DNA from: Phocaeicola plebeius DSM 17135
GTDB lineage: Bacteria > Bacteroidota > Bacteroidia > Bacteroidales > Bacteroidaceae
Reading direction: 5' to 3'
Length of the DNA: 64,000 nucleotides
NCBI RefSeq assembly: GCF_000187895.1
Contig: NZ_DS990132.1
Coordinates: 84,377 to 148,376 of the forward strand
Of the stretch, positions 15,727 to 24,678 are shown one piece after another (position 1 is the first letter of the stretch; each line of letters starts with the position of its first letter). The notes under the pieces were generated by a model. That model was given only the letters and a program-made list of their open reading frames with translations, did not search any database and was not told where the DNA came from. The position numbers were made by a program, and so were the translations under genes.

Positions 15727-16071
15727 TGAGGAAGCACATGCGTCATATCACCCAACAGGCACAATAAGACGCACGCACACACTTTTAGAGGCATTTACAG
15801 AGTATCAGGACGCAAAACAACTGTAAATCAAAGGCTTCGCGCTATATATATAATGTGTATCGATAAAATAAGTGTCGTTTTTCCTATCTGAAAACAGCGA
15901 AAAACGGCACTTATTTACTTTTGCTACATTCTTTCCTATTTCGGGCTAACCCTACAAAATCCGAAAAAGTAACCCTAAAAGTAACCCTAAACTCATTAAA
16001 GTAGTAACCCTAAACAGTAACCGTAATAGTAACCCTAAACTCTAAATTACCACCCGTAAGGGCATAAAAAA
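15727..16071. other. Non-coding stretch with hairpin and phased repeats
   Basis: No gene is seen here. Contents: a near-perfect 17-bp inverted repeat (15866-15882 and 15900-15916, one mismatch, 17-base loop) after a TATATATATA tract, then the AGTAACCCTAAA repeat array (15968-16039). The hairpin could end repressor transcription, though no clear T-run follows. Confidence 0.6.
15968..16039. repeat. Five copies of AGTAACCCTAAA, roughly helically phased
   Basis: Copies begin at 15968, 15980, 16003, 16016 (one variant, AGTAACCGTAAT) and 16028; a partial TAACCCTACA lies at 15947-15956. The spacings are 12, 23, 13 and 12 bases, close to one or two helical turns, as expected for a protein that binds one DNA face. 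They lie in the region that in Mu-like phages holds transposase or repressor sites. Confidence 0.75.
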
Positions 16072-16090
16072 GGGGAGCCATAAGCTCCCC
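16072..16090 (-). terminator. Intrinsic terminator of the 77-residue gene
   Basis: GGGGAGC (16072-16078) and GCTCCCC (16084-16090) form a 7-bp stem with a 5-base loop. Read on the minus strand it is followed by TTTTTTATG. It lies 58 bases after the stop of the minus-strand gene at 16149-16382. Confidence 0.75.
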
Positions 16091-16148
16091 AATCAGCATT
16101 CAAAGAAATAACGCCTACAAGCCTTTCTAACGGCGTTATTATGTCGTT

Positions 16149-16382
16149 CTAACCATTGCCCTTACTACCGCCCGAAATGAGCGTAGATTGCTTAATTATA
16201 GCCTTTTTCGTGCATATTGTGCCGTTACCAGACAGCCCGGCATGAAGCAGGTAGTTCTTGGTTGCTCCCACCTGATCTGCCGTCAGAACCGTATAAACAG
16301 CCGATATACTGCTGAAATACCAGTCTTTCTGCTTCGTCCCGTCTATTTTATGCAGCAAATGCACATGAATCACTTTTGCCAT
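16149..16382 (-). CDS. Small conserved-looking phage protein, unknown
   Basis: A 77-residue protein from the ATG at 16382 (MAKVIHVHLLH); the frame is open upstream to 16463, but that part is hydrophobic, AT-rich and unlike the rest. The body (KDWYFSSISAVYTVLTADQVG, then TKNYLLHAGLSGNGTI and KKAIIKQSTLI) looks like a compact, strand-rich domain. Proteins with this pattern recur in Bacteroidales mobile DNA as far as I recall, but no function is known to me. It is the gene nearest the phage end and has its own terminator. Confidence 0.65.
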   Translation of the reverse strand: MAKVIHVHLLHKIDGTKQKDWYFSSISAVYTVLTADQVGATKNYLLHAGLSGNGTICTKKAIIKQSTLISGGSKGNG

Positions 16383-16776
16383 ATTCGTTTCTATTATGCT
16401 GCAAATATACCAAATAATGCTTATTTGGAAGAATTTTAAGGCATTACATTTTAAAATATGCACAAAAAAACGGCCACACAGCCGTTCACATCATCATATA
16501 ACAAAATCCATCAACCCAGCCATAAAACAGCCACACAGCCGAAAACAAAGCCTTTCCAGGCCGTTTTAGCCCCATCTGCAAGCCCAATGTAAAGCAATCG
16601 CCCGGAGATCCGAAGAAAAGCTCCTCAAACGTAAAGCAGATGTAAGCCCATGTAAAGGAAAAAACCGCTTCGAAATATTCAGCCCATTTTCCAGACCACA
16701 CCTAAACCCTTTGGTTCTCAAAGCCTTTCGCCCATTTTCCCCGATCATTGAAAAAACCGCTTCGTTCTATGCCCCA
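16383..16776. repeat. Prophage end region with paired direct repeats
   Basis: No gene is seen. Exact direct repeats come in pairs: GCCACACAGCCG (16473-16484, 16530-16541), AAAGCCTTTC (16547-16556, 16720-16729), GTAAAGCA (16589-16596, 16631-16638, with GTAAAGG at 16652-16658), CCCATTTTCC (16683-16692, 16731-16740) and GAAAAAACCGCTTCG (16658-16672, 16750-16764). The last copy ends 12 bases from the proposed terminus. This is the expected layout of transposase-binding sites at a Mu-type end. Confidence 0.65.
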
Positions 16777-16779
16777 TAG

Positions 16780-18108
16780 GTGAACGCCATGCTGGCCCAG
16801 GCCGATTCGCTGGTGGTGGAGCATACGGCCTACGTGGGCATGCAGGACTATCTGCTGGGCACGGAGAACGAACTTTCCACTTCCGAGGCGGAATTGTATT
16901 TCCGGACGGCGGAGCCGGAGCAGATTCCGGTACTGACCGGATTTCTGGAAAAGGCCGTCCGGAAGGATTACCCTGCGGCTGTAGTGACTTTTTCGCCGCC
17001 GGTGACTATCTTCGAGAAGCTTTTCGTTACGGGGGAACCCGACCTGGTGGCGCAGCTCCGCAGGGCCGACCGCGCATCGGTTCCGGAGGCGGGGGAAGTG
17101 CGGGAGATAGAGGATGCCATGGCCCGGGAGACCGGCTGTGCGCCCGAGGGCACGCCTTTCCGCAGCCAGCTGGACATGGAGGTGGACCGCAGCCGCCTGC
17201 TCCTGTACAATGTGGACTATAACGAGGTGGTGAGGGTACTCCGTACGGCCTTGAAGGACAACCAGGTCTCTACCCTGCGTTCGTACCAGCAGTATCTGCC
17301 CATCGGCATCGCCGGAAGGGAGATGAGCGTGAACCGCATCCTGGCGGAGACGCTGGTGGAGACCCGGACGGACGCGGCTTCGGGAGAAAGGAACTACATC
17401 CCGCTGCGTGAGCTGGTGCGCATCGTTCCCGGAGAGGACCTGAAGGAGATTACCGCCGGACGCAACGGGGAGTACATTCCGGTGAATTTCTATGAGGTGA
17501 AGGATGTGCCGCAGGTGATGGACGGCATACGCAGGGCGGTCGATGGTGACAGCCGCTGGGAGGTGTCGTTCGGCGGAAGCTTCTTTTCGAACAGGAAGAT
17601 GATGGGAGAGCTGACGGTGATTCTGTTCATCTCGGTGCTGCTGATGTATTTCATCCTCTGCGCCCAGTTTGAGAGCTTCCTCCAGCCGCTAATCGTGCTG
17701 GCGGAGATTCCGATGGACATCGCCTTCGGACTGGTGCTGCTGTGGGCCACGGGGCATACCATGAACCTGATGTCGGCCATCGGCATCATCGTTTCCTGCG
17801 GTATCGTGGTGAACGACTCCATCCTGAAGCTGGACTCCATCAACGAGCTGCGCAGGGAAGGCATGCCGTTGCTGGAGGCCATCCATACGGCCGGACACCG
17901 GAGGCTGAGGGCCATCATCATGACGACGTTGACCACGGTGTTCGCCATGGTGCCCCTGCTCTTCACGTCCGACCTGGGTTCGGAAATGCAGCGTCCGCTT
18001 TCGGTGGCGATGATCGGCACCATGATGGTGGGCCTCGTCATCAGCCTTTTTGTCATTCCGCTTATTTACTGGTTTATCTATAGAAAACATGAAGTCAAGA
18101 AGATTTAG
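16780..18108 (+). pseudogene. RND efflux permease, 3' part only, cut by the prophage
   Basis: 442 codons of the C-terminal part of an RND (AcrB/CusA-type) inner-membrane permease. It contains the second periplasmic part and the last transmembrane block (ELTVILFISVLLMYFILCAQ, then a long run of hydrophobic helices) with the typical GIVVNDSILKLDSIN segment and the IIMTTLTTVFAMVPLLF helix. Full-length RND proteins have about 1020-1060 residues, so about 580 N-terminal residues are absent. A stop (TAG, 16777-16779) precedes the first in-frame GTG, and the upstream DNA is phage. The 5' half should lie beyond the other prophage end. The remnant cannot form a working pump alone. Confidence 0.9.
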
Positions 18109-19573
18109 CATACTGTTCCTGCTGCTCTGTGCGGCGGGAATGAAGGCCCAGCACGTGCTGCGACTGGATTTGAAGGAGACCATCACGATGGCCAACGACA
18201 GCTCGCTGTCGGCTTTCCGTTATCAGAACATGTACCTGTCGGGCTACTGGGAGTACCGCAGCTACAAGGCGGCGCGTCTGCCGAGCCTCACGCTGAACAT
18301 GACCCCGGCGCAGTATTACCGCTACATCACGCAGCGTTACGACTCGCAGGAGAATGTCGACGTGTACCGCGAGCAGCAGATGCTGAGCGCCAGCGCGGGG
18401 CTGAGTGTGGCGCAGAACTTCGACCTGCTGGGCGGTACGTTCTATGTGGACACGCAGCTGGACTACATGCGGAACTTCGGCGATACGAAATCGACGCAGT
18501 TTTCCAGCATCCCTTTCCGTATAGGCTACCAGCAGGAACTGCTGGGCTTCAATGCCTTCCGTTGGGACCGGAAGATAGAGCCTTTGAAGTTTGAGAAGGT
18601 GAAGAAGCAGTATCTCTACAATGCAGAGAGCGTGTCGGAGGAAGCGGTAAGCTATTTCTTTACCCTTGCCATGGCGCAGGCCGATTATGAGCTGGCGCGG
18701 GACAATGTGGCCACCACCGATACGCTGTATGCCGTCGGGGAGCAGCGCCAGAAGATTGCGGCCATCTCACAGGCTGACCTGCTGACGCTGAAGCTGGACA
18801 AGGTGAACGCGCGCAACACGCTGAAGAATGCGGAGATCGCGCGCAAGCGTGCGATGTCGGCCCTGGCTACCTTCCTGAACCTGGACCGCAACGCGTACAT
18901 CGAGCTGGAGCTTCCGTCGCGTCCGCGGTATGTTGACGTGCCGGCCGACCGGGCCATGGTGCTGGCGCGGGAGAACAATCCGACGTACCTGGAACAGCGC
19001 CAGAACGTGCTGGAGGCGGAGCGTGAGGTGGACCGCACGCGGAAGGAGTCGCGCTTCAACGCCAGTTTCAATGCCAGCGTGGGCTTCAACCAGGTGGCCG
19101 ACAACTTCAGTGCGGCGTACCGGAACCTGCTTCAGCAGGACCTGGTGTCGTTCACGGTTTCCATTCCGCTGGTAGACTGGGGCGTGAGAAAGGGCAAGTA
19201 CAACATGGCCAAGAATAATCTGAATGTGGTGAAGATTGCCGCCCGTCAGGAAGAAATCAGCCTGGAGGAAGACGTGATGATGACGGTGAGTGACTTCAAC
19301 GTGCAGCAGGACCTGATAGCCAGTGCCTCGGAGGCGCTCGACCTGGCGGAGCTGGCCTACGACCAGACGCGCAGGCGTTTCATCATCGGCAAGTCGGACA
19401 TCAGCAGCCTGACGCTGGCCCTGAACCGCCAGCAGGAGGCGCGGAAGAACTACATACAGGCGCTCCAGAACTACTGGCTGAACTACTACAAGATCCGCAA
19501 GCTCACGCTGCACGACTTTGAGACGGGCATGTCACTTTCCGACCGTTTTGATTTTGAGAACCGTTTGAGATGA
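18089..19573 (+). CDS. TolC-like outer-membrane efflux protein
   Basis: A 494-residue outer-membrane factor, taken from the ATG at 18089 (MKSRRFSILFLLLCAAGMKAQ), which gives a signal peptide; it overlaps the RND stop by 20 bases. Two long helical repeats typical of the family are visible: the VEEAVSYFF/ARDNVATTDTLYAVGEQRQ part and the ALDLAELAYDQTRRRFIIGKSDISSLTLAL part near the C-terminus. It would form the trimeric exit duct linking RND pump and adaptor to the outside. No periplasmic adaptor gene is seen in the window; it probably lies upstream of the split RND gene, beyond the prophage. Confidence 0.85.
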   Translation: MKSRRFSILFLLLCAAGMKAQHVLRLDLKETITMANDSSLSAFRYQNMYLSGYWEYRSYKAARLPSLTLNMTPAQYYRYITQRYDSQENVDVYREQQMLSASAGLSVAQNFDLLGGTFYVDTQLDYMRNFGDTKSTQFSSIPFRIGYQQELLGFNAFRWDRKIEPLKFEKVKKQYLYNAESVSEEAVSYFFTLAMAQADYELARDNVATTDTLYAVGEQRQKIAAISQADLLTLKLDKVNARNTLKNAEIARKRAMSALATFLNLDRNAYIELELPSRPRYVDVPADRAMVLARENNPTYLEQRQNVLEAEREVDRTRKESRFNASFNASVGFNQVADNFSAAYRNLLQQDLVSFTVSIPLVDWGVRKGKYNMAKNNLNVVKIAARQEEISLEEDVMMTVSDFNVQQDLIASASEALDLAELAYDQTRRRFIIGKSDISSLTLALNRQQEARKNYIQALQNYWLNYYKIRKLTLHDFETGMSLSDRFDFENRLR

Positions 19574-19580
19574 AGGGGCT

Positions 19581-22500
19581 ATGAGCAGGAAAGAGAAAAC
19601 AGAAGGCCGGCCGCTGGTCTGGTCGTCGTTCACCCTGATAGTGACGTTCGTGTGCCTGTCGCTGGTGGGACTGGCGCTGGCGCCTCTGCTGCCGGTGAAG
19701 CTCTCGCCTTCGCGCGACATGCCGGGGCTGTCGGTGTCGTTCTCCATGCCTGGCAATTCGGCCCGGGTGGTGGAGACGGAGGTCACCAGCCGTCTGGAGG
19801 GCATGCTGGCCCGGGTGAACGGTATCCGTAGCATCAGTTCCACTTCCGACAACGGGGGCGGGCGCATCGACATGGAGCTGGACCGCCATGCGGATATCGG
19901 GGTGACCCGCTTTGAGGTGTCCACCCTTATCCGGCAGTTGTGGGCGCAGCTTCCCGAAGGGGTGAGTTATCCGCTCATCTCCACGCAGCGGAGCGACGGG
20001 AACGCCTCGCGTCCTTTCATGACCTACACGCTGAACGCTCCCGCCACGCCCATCGTGATACAGAAGTACGGCGAGGAGCACATCAAGCCGCTGGTTGCGG
20101 CATTGGACGGGGTGTATAAGGTGGAACTGAGCGGTGCCACGCCCATGGAGTGGCGTATCGTGTACGACAATGTGCAGCTGGAGCGTATCGGGGTGGGGGT
20201 GCAGGATATCCTGACCGCCATTGAGGAGAGGTACGGCCGGGAGTTTCTGGGGATTTGTGAGCTGGAGACGGCCCGCGGGACGGAATGGATACGGCTGGTG
20301 CGTACCACCGAAGGCAGTCCGGAGGGGTTTGTCCCTTCGGAGATTGCGGTGAAGGCGGCCGACGGGAGCATGGTGCCGCTGGACCGGCTGGTCAGGGTGA
20401 CGCGCACGGAGGAGGAACCCACATCGTACTACCGCATCAACGGGCTGAACTCGGTGTATCTGTCCGTCACCGCCTCGGAAACGGCCAACCAGCTGGCCCT
20501 GGCGGAGAAGGTCAGGAAGGTGATAGCCGAAGCGGAGGCCGTGATGCCGGCCGGGTACGAAATCCATACGGGCTATGATGCCACGGAATACATCTCGAAG
20601 GAGCTGGACACGATTTATTTCCGTACGGGAATCACCGTGCTGATCCTGTTGCTGTTCGTGGCGGTGATTACGCGCAACCTGCGGTATCTTTTCCTGATAG
20701 TGGCCGGGCTGGCGGTGAACATTGCCGTGGCCGTCATCCTTTATTATGCGCTGGGGCTGGAAATTCAGCTTTATTCGCTGGCGGGCATCACCATCTCGCT
20801 GAACCTGGTGATAGACAACATCATCGTCATGACCGACCATATTCTGAGAAGGCGCAACCTGAAGGCGTTCATGTCGGTGCTGGCGGCCACGCTGACTACC
20901 ATCGGGGCGCTGGTCATCATCTTCTTCCTCGACGAGAAGATACGCCTGAACCTGCAGGACTTTGCGGCGGTGGTGATTGTCAACCTGGGCATCTCGCTGC
21001 TGGTGGCCCTGTTCTTCGTGCCTCCGATGATAGAGAAAATCGGTCTGCAAAGGGGAAAGCCGGCGCATCCGCGGCTGTGGGTGAAGCGGGGGGCCGTGCA
21101 TTTCACCCGCTTTTACCGGGGGATGATCGTGCTGCTGAGCCGCTATCGGGCGGTCGCCTTCCTTCTGCTGGTGCTCGGTTTCGGACTTCCGGTGTTCATG
21201 CTTCCGGAGAAGATAGAGGATGCGGAGCAGAAGGGGGCATGGGCGGAATGGTATAATAAGATTTTCGACAATACGACCTACCGGGAAGACATCAAGCCTG
21301 TAGTGGACAAGGTGCTGGGCGGTTCTCTCCGTCTCTTTGCCGAGAAGGTGTACGACGGCAGCTACTTCAACCGTGACGAGAGCGAGGTGGTGCTGTATAT
21401 CAACGCCACCCTGCCCAACGGCAGTACGCTGGAGCAGATGAACGTGCTGATCAAGAAGATGGAGACCTACCTGAGCGGGTTCAAGGAGATACGCCAGTTC
21501 CAGACATCGGTGTACAATGCGCGCCGGGCGAGTATCCAGGTGTTCTTCAAGAAGGAGTACAGCCATACGGGCTTTCCCTATGTGCTGAAGTCGGACGTGG
21601 TGAGCAAGTCGCTGACCCTGGGCGGGGGAAGCTGGAGCGTGTACGGATTGCAGGACCAGGGCTTCAGCAACGACGTGCGGGAGAGTGCCGGCAGTTTCCG
21701 CGTAAAGATGTACGGCTACAACTACGACGAGCTGGGCCGCTGGGCTGAGAAGATGAAGAAGCTGCTGCTTTCCCACCGCCGCATCAAGGAGGTGACCGTC
21801 AGTTCGGAGTTCTCGTGGTGGAAGGACGACTATACGGAGTTCTATCTGGAGTTTGACAAGCGCAGGATGGCGGAGGAGAACCTGACGGCCTACGACCTGT
21901 TTGCGGTGCTGCGTCCGGTATTCATGCGCGACCAGCTGGCGGGCAGCATCCTTTACGACAACGGCGTGGAGTATCTGCGGCTGTCGTCCGCCCAGAGTCG
22001 GGACTATGATGTATGGGCTTTCATGTCGGTGCCGTTTCTGGTGAAGGGCAAGCAGTACAAGCTCTCTGATCTGGCCGTGCTGGCGAAAGGGCAGGCCCCG
22101 AAACAGGTGGCCAAGGAGAACCAGCAGTACAGGCTCTGCCTGCAATATGAGTATATCGGCTCGTCGGAACAGGGCAAGAAACTGCTGGAGAAGGACATCG
22201 AGACCCTCCGGAAACGCCTTCCGATGGGGTATACCGTGGAGAGTGACAGTGTCTACTGGAGCTGGGGGAAGGAAGACCACAGCCAGTATTTCCTGCTGCT
22301 GATTGTCATTTCCATTATCTTCTTCATATCGGCCATCCTCTTTAACTCGCTGATCCAGCCGCTGGCCATCATCTTCGTGATTCCGGTGTCGTATATCGGG
22401 GTGTTCCTCACGTTTTATCTGTTCGGACTGAACTTCGACCAGGGAGGTTTCGCTTCCTTCGTGCTGCTGTGCGGTATTACGGTGAACGCAAGCATCTACA

Positions 22501-22787
22501 TCCTGAACGAGTATAATGCCATTCGCAGGAATTTCCCGGGGCTGCCACCGCTGAGGGCCTATACCAAGGCATGGAATGTGAAGGTCATTCCCATCTTCCT
22601 GACGGTGATGTCGACCATCCTCGGATTCGTGCCGTTCATGATAGGCGACAAGACCCCGTTCTGGTTCCCGCTGGCCGCCGGAACCATCGGTGGACTGGTT
22701 ATGTCGGTTATCGGTATCTTTATCTATCTGCCGATACTTAGTGTGTCGGGGACTATCAGAAAAGTAATATTGCAATCAAAGGTATAA
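19581..22787 (+). CDS. RND efflux permease, intact
   Basis: A 1068-residue RND permease. After the first transmembrane helix (TLIVTFVCLSLVGLALAPLL) comes a periplasmic part with the family-like SPSRDMPGLSVSFSMPG segment; hydrophobic blocks lie at about residues 345-490, 535-555 and 900-1060. It starts 8 bases after the TolC-like gene. Conserved Asp residues of proton relay type are present in ISLNLVIDNIIVMTDH (about residue 410). The second block ends without a long tail. It is a companion to the split permease: two RND genes in one operon suggest a heteromeric pump or two alternative pumps. Substrate unknown. Confidence 0.85.
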   Translation: MSRKEKTEGRPLVWSSFTLIVTFVCLSLVGLALAPLLPVKLSPSRDMPGLSVSFSMPGNSARVVETEVTSRLEGMLARVNGIRSISSTSDNGGGRIDMELDRHADIGVTRFEVSTLIRQLWAQLPEGVSYPLISTQRSDGNASRPFMTYTLNAPATPIVIQKYGEEHIKPLVAALDGVYKVELSGATPMEWRIVYDNVQLERIGVGVQDILTAIEERYGREFLGICELETARGTEWIRLVRTTEGSPEGFVPSEIAVKAADGSMVPLDRLVRVTRTEEEPTSYYRINGLNSVYLSVTASETANQLALAEKVRKVIAEAEAVMPAGYEIHTGYDATEYISKELDTIYFRTGITVLILLLFVAVITRNLRYLFLIVAGLAVNIAVAVILYYALGLEIQLYSLAGITISLNLVIDNIIVMTDHILRRRNLKAFMSVLAATLTTIGALVIIFFLDEKIRLNLQDFAAVVIVNLGISLLVALFFVPPMIEKIGLQRGKPAHPRLWVKRGAVHFTRFYRGMIVLLSRYRAVAFLLLVLGFGLPVFMLPEKIEDAEQKGAWAEWYNKIFDNTTYREDIKPVVDKVLGGSLRLFAEKVYDGSYFNRDESEVVLYINATLPNGSTLEQMNVLIKKMETYLSGFKEIRQFQTSVYNARRASIQVFFKKEYSHTGFPYVLKSDVVSKSLTLGGGSWSVYGLQDQGFSNDVRESAGSFRVKMYGYNYDELGRWAEKMKKLLLSHRRIKEVTVSSEFSWWKDDYTEFYLEFDKRRMAEENLTAYDLFAVLRPVFMRDQLAGSILYDNGVEYLRLSSAQSRDYDVWAFMSVPFLVKGKQYKLSDLAVLAKGQAPKQVAKENQQYRLCLQYEYIGSSEQGKKLLEKDIETLRKRLPMGYTVESDSVYWSWGKEDHSQYFLLLIVISIIFFISAILFNSLIQPLAIIFVIPVSYIGVFLTFYLFGLNFDQGGFASFVLLCGITVNASIYILNEYNAIRRNFPGLPPLRAYTKAWNVKVIPIFLTVMSTILGFVPFMIGDKTPFWFPLAAGTIGGLVMSVIGIFIYLPILSVSGTIRKVILQSKV

Positions 22788-22892
22788 ATTCTATTATAAA
22801 TATAAATGTACCGAGATATTTTTTGAAGTATTCATTATACTGGATTCTTTTTAATTAAAGAAGTATGTCGTATCTTACGATAGCCGCATAAA

Positions 22893-22926
22893 AAAGGCCG
22901 GATTCTCAAAATTGAGACCGGCCTTT
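22893..22926. terminator. Bidirectional hairpin terminator between convergent genes
   Basis: AAAGGCCGG (22893-22901) and CCGGCCTTT (22918-22926) pair perfectly, with an inner CTCAA/TTGAG extension. It lies between the RND operon (plus) and the GH109-type gene (minus), with A-rich DNA on the left and TTAGTTTT on the right, so it can serve both strands. Confidence 0.75.
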
Positions 22927-22968
22927 AGTTTTAGGTATATAGGAACTAATACCTTTGGTAAAATATGA

Positions 22969-24678
22969 TTATTTCAGCATTTTCTGAGCTTGTTTCAGCA
23001 TCTTTTCTGCTTGTTTTACGGCATCTTTCAGTTCCTTGCTTTCAGCACCGTTAGCTTTCTTCTGTGTCTTTTCCAACTGAGTAGAAAGTTGTTTTACGCG
23101 TGCTTCAGCTTCTTCTTTTGATACTTCAGCTTTCTTTGATTTTGCCAACCATTCCTTCATACCCTGTGCTTTGAGTGAAAGGGTAGCAGTTTCAGCAGCC
23201 AGTTCGGCAGCAGCTTCATCTTCCGGAGTAGCAAATGCATGGTGGAAGCCTTTCACGTCGTTCCAGTGTCCGCGAGTAAAGTCGGGGAATGCTACAGCTG
23301 CACATCCGTTGTCCATAGAGATGGCTCCCAGTTCGGCCAATGCACACCATTCAGCCAAGTCGTATACGTCCATATCCAATGGCAGACCGTTCTGCAGACA
23401 GTATACCATACGGCTGTCCATGATGAAGTCCATACCACCGTGTCCACCTACTTCTTTTGCCATTTCACCGTATTTCTTCAAGATAGGATGCTGGTATTTG
23501 TTGACCAGTGCTTCCATTTCTTTTTCCGGAAGGAATGAGTGAGAACTCAGGTTGTCTACTTTCGGCTGTACGCCAGAAGCTTTCATCTGAGCAGCGTCTA
23601 CTGCATAGCCTTCTACCGGATATTTATTAGCGAATCCTTTTGTTCCTGTCAGCTGATATAGACGGTTGTAAGGCTGAGGATTCATTACGTTGTGCTGGAT
23701 TTCGATTACTTTACCGTTTTCTGTACGGATAAGTGTAGTAGTGTGGTCACCGTTACGGAATTCATCGCAAGGTTCGCCGGTTGCTTTTTCTACCAATGCT
23801 TTTCCGTGTACCGATTTCGTATCCATTGCTACCAGGGTAGTCATACGGTCACCACGGTGAATATTCAATGCCTGAGCTACAGGGCCAAGGCCGTGAGTAG
23901 CGTATACGTCGCCACGGTTTTCTTTGTTGTAACGCAAGCGCCATCCCAGTTTGTCTTCTTTTCCGTTTTTCCAGTAGTAAGGCCAGAAATCATCCAGGTT
24001 GTGGATGTAAGCTCCTTGTGCGCGAAGTACTTCTCCGAATACTCCCTGCTGTGCCATGTTCAGGGTGTTCATTTCGAACCAGTCATAGCAGCAGTTTTCC
24101 AGAATCATGCAGTGCTTGCGAGTGGTTTCAGACAGGTTGATAAGTTCCCAGCACTGTTCCAGATTCATAGCCGACGGAACTTCGATGGCTACGTTCTTTC
24201 CATGTTCCATGGCATATTTGGCAATCGGGAAGTGGTGATCCCAGTCGGCTGCAATGTATACCAGGTCAATGTCTTCGCGTTCACAGAGTGCTTTATATCC
24301 TTCTGCGCCTGAATATACTGCAGCTTCGGGCAGACAAGCTTTCTGAAGGTATTTCTGACATCTTTCTGCACGTTCTTTTTCATAGTCGCACAAAGCTACG
24401 ATTTTAGTTCCGGCAATGTGAGTGAAACGTTCCACAGCTCCCGGACCACGCATTCCCAGTCCTACGAAACCTACACGTACAACGTTCATTTTAGGTACAG
24501 TCAAACCGATTACGGATTCCTGACCTGTAGGGCGTTCTGGAGATTTTATAACGATGGTACCTTTGTTCCATTCCCACTGAGTGGAAGGTGAAAGGCTTTG
24601 AGCAAGCAATTGAGCAGGTGTACAAGTTAAGGTTAAAACGGTGCAAGCACCAACAATCATTTTTCCAAAATGTTTCAT
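22969..24678 (-). CDS. Secreted Gfo/Idh/MocA-type protein, GH109-like (N-acetylgalactosaminidase family)
   Basis: A 569-residue protein with a signal peptide (MKHFGKMIVGACTVLTLTC and following residues up to about 27). From about residue 67 comes a Rossmann fold: VRVGFVGLGMRGPGAVERF binds NAD. DIDLVYIAADWDHHFPIA and KNVAIEVPSAMN match the second half of the nucleotide domain with the conserved EVP. A substrate domain follows (GDVYATHGLGPVAQALNI). These features fit GH109, enzymes that remove terminal N-acetylgalactosamine by an NAD-dependent mechanism. Unusual is a Lys/Ala/Glu-rich coiled tail from about residue 510 to the end. A distinct oxidoreductase role is the alternative. Confidence 0.8.
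   Translation of the reverse strand: MKHFGKMIVGACTVLTLTCTPAQLLAQSLSPSTQWEWNKGTIVIKSPERPTGQESVIGLTVPKMNVVRVGFVGLGMRGPGAVERFTHIAGTKIVALCDYEKERAERCQKYLQKACLPEAAVYSGAEGYKALCEREDIDLVYIAADWDHHFPIAKYAMEHGKNVAIEVPSAMNLEQCWELINLSETTRKHCMILENCCYDWFEMNTLNMAQQGVFGEVLRAQGAYIHNLDDFWPYYWKNGKEDKLGWRLRYNKENRGDVYATHGLGPVAQALNIHRGDRMTTLVAMDTKSVHGKALVEKATGEPCDEFRNGDHTTTLIRTENGKVIEIQHNVMNPQPYNRLYQLTGTKGFANKYPVEGYAVDAAQMKASGVQPKVDNLSSHSFLPEKEMEALVNKYQHPILKKYGEMAKEVGGHGGMDFIMDSRMVYCLQNGLPLDMDVYDLAEWCALAELGAISMDNGCAAVAFPDFTRGHWNDVKGFHHAFATPEDEAAAELAAETATLSLKAQGMKEWLAKSKKAEVSKEEAEARVKQLSTQLEKTQKKANGAESKELKDAVKQAEKMLKQAQKMLK

Larger units (their letters stand above)
1..16776. mobile_element. Mu-like transposable prophage (right part; left end lies outside the window)
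   Basis: The stretch carries the hallmark Mu set: DDE transposase (11126-13231), MuB-type ATPase (10208-11089), S24 repressor facing away from the early genes (15043-15726), and Mu-type head genes (terminase, portal, MuF, gpG, gp36, gp37). The right boundary is placed near 16776: repeat-rich non-coding DNA ends there and an RND efflux reading frame resumes with no N-terminal half. A CA dinucleotide at 16775-16776 would fit a Mu-type TG...CA end. Major capsid, protease, tail, lysis genes and the other terminus are not present, so they must lie to the left. The exact end and the target duplication cannot be fixed from one side. Confidence 0.85.

Noticed and set aside
16486..16748. Two small minus-strand frames (16486-16701 and 16566-16748)
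   Set aside because: They lie in the repeat-rich phage end; both are rich in Trp, Phe and Cys and read through direct repeats, so I treat the DNA as non-coding.
19503..22775. A 1090-codon open frame on the minus strand
   Set aside because: It is the exact complement of the intact RND permease and the end of the TolC-like gene; its composition (His, Gln, Arg-rich) is that of an antisense shadow in GC-rich DNA.
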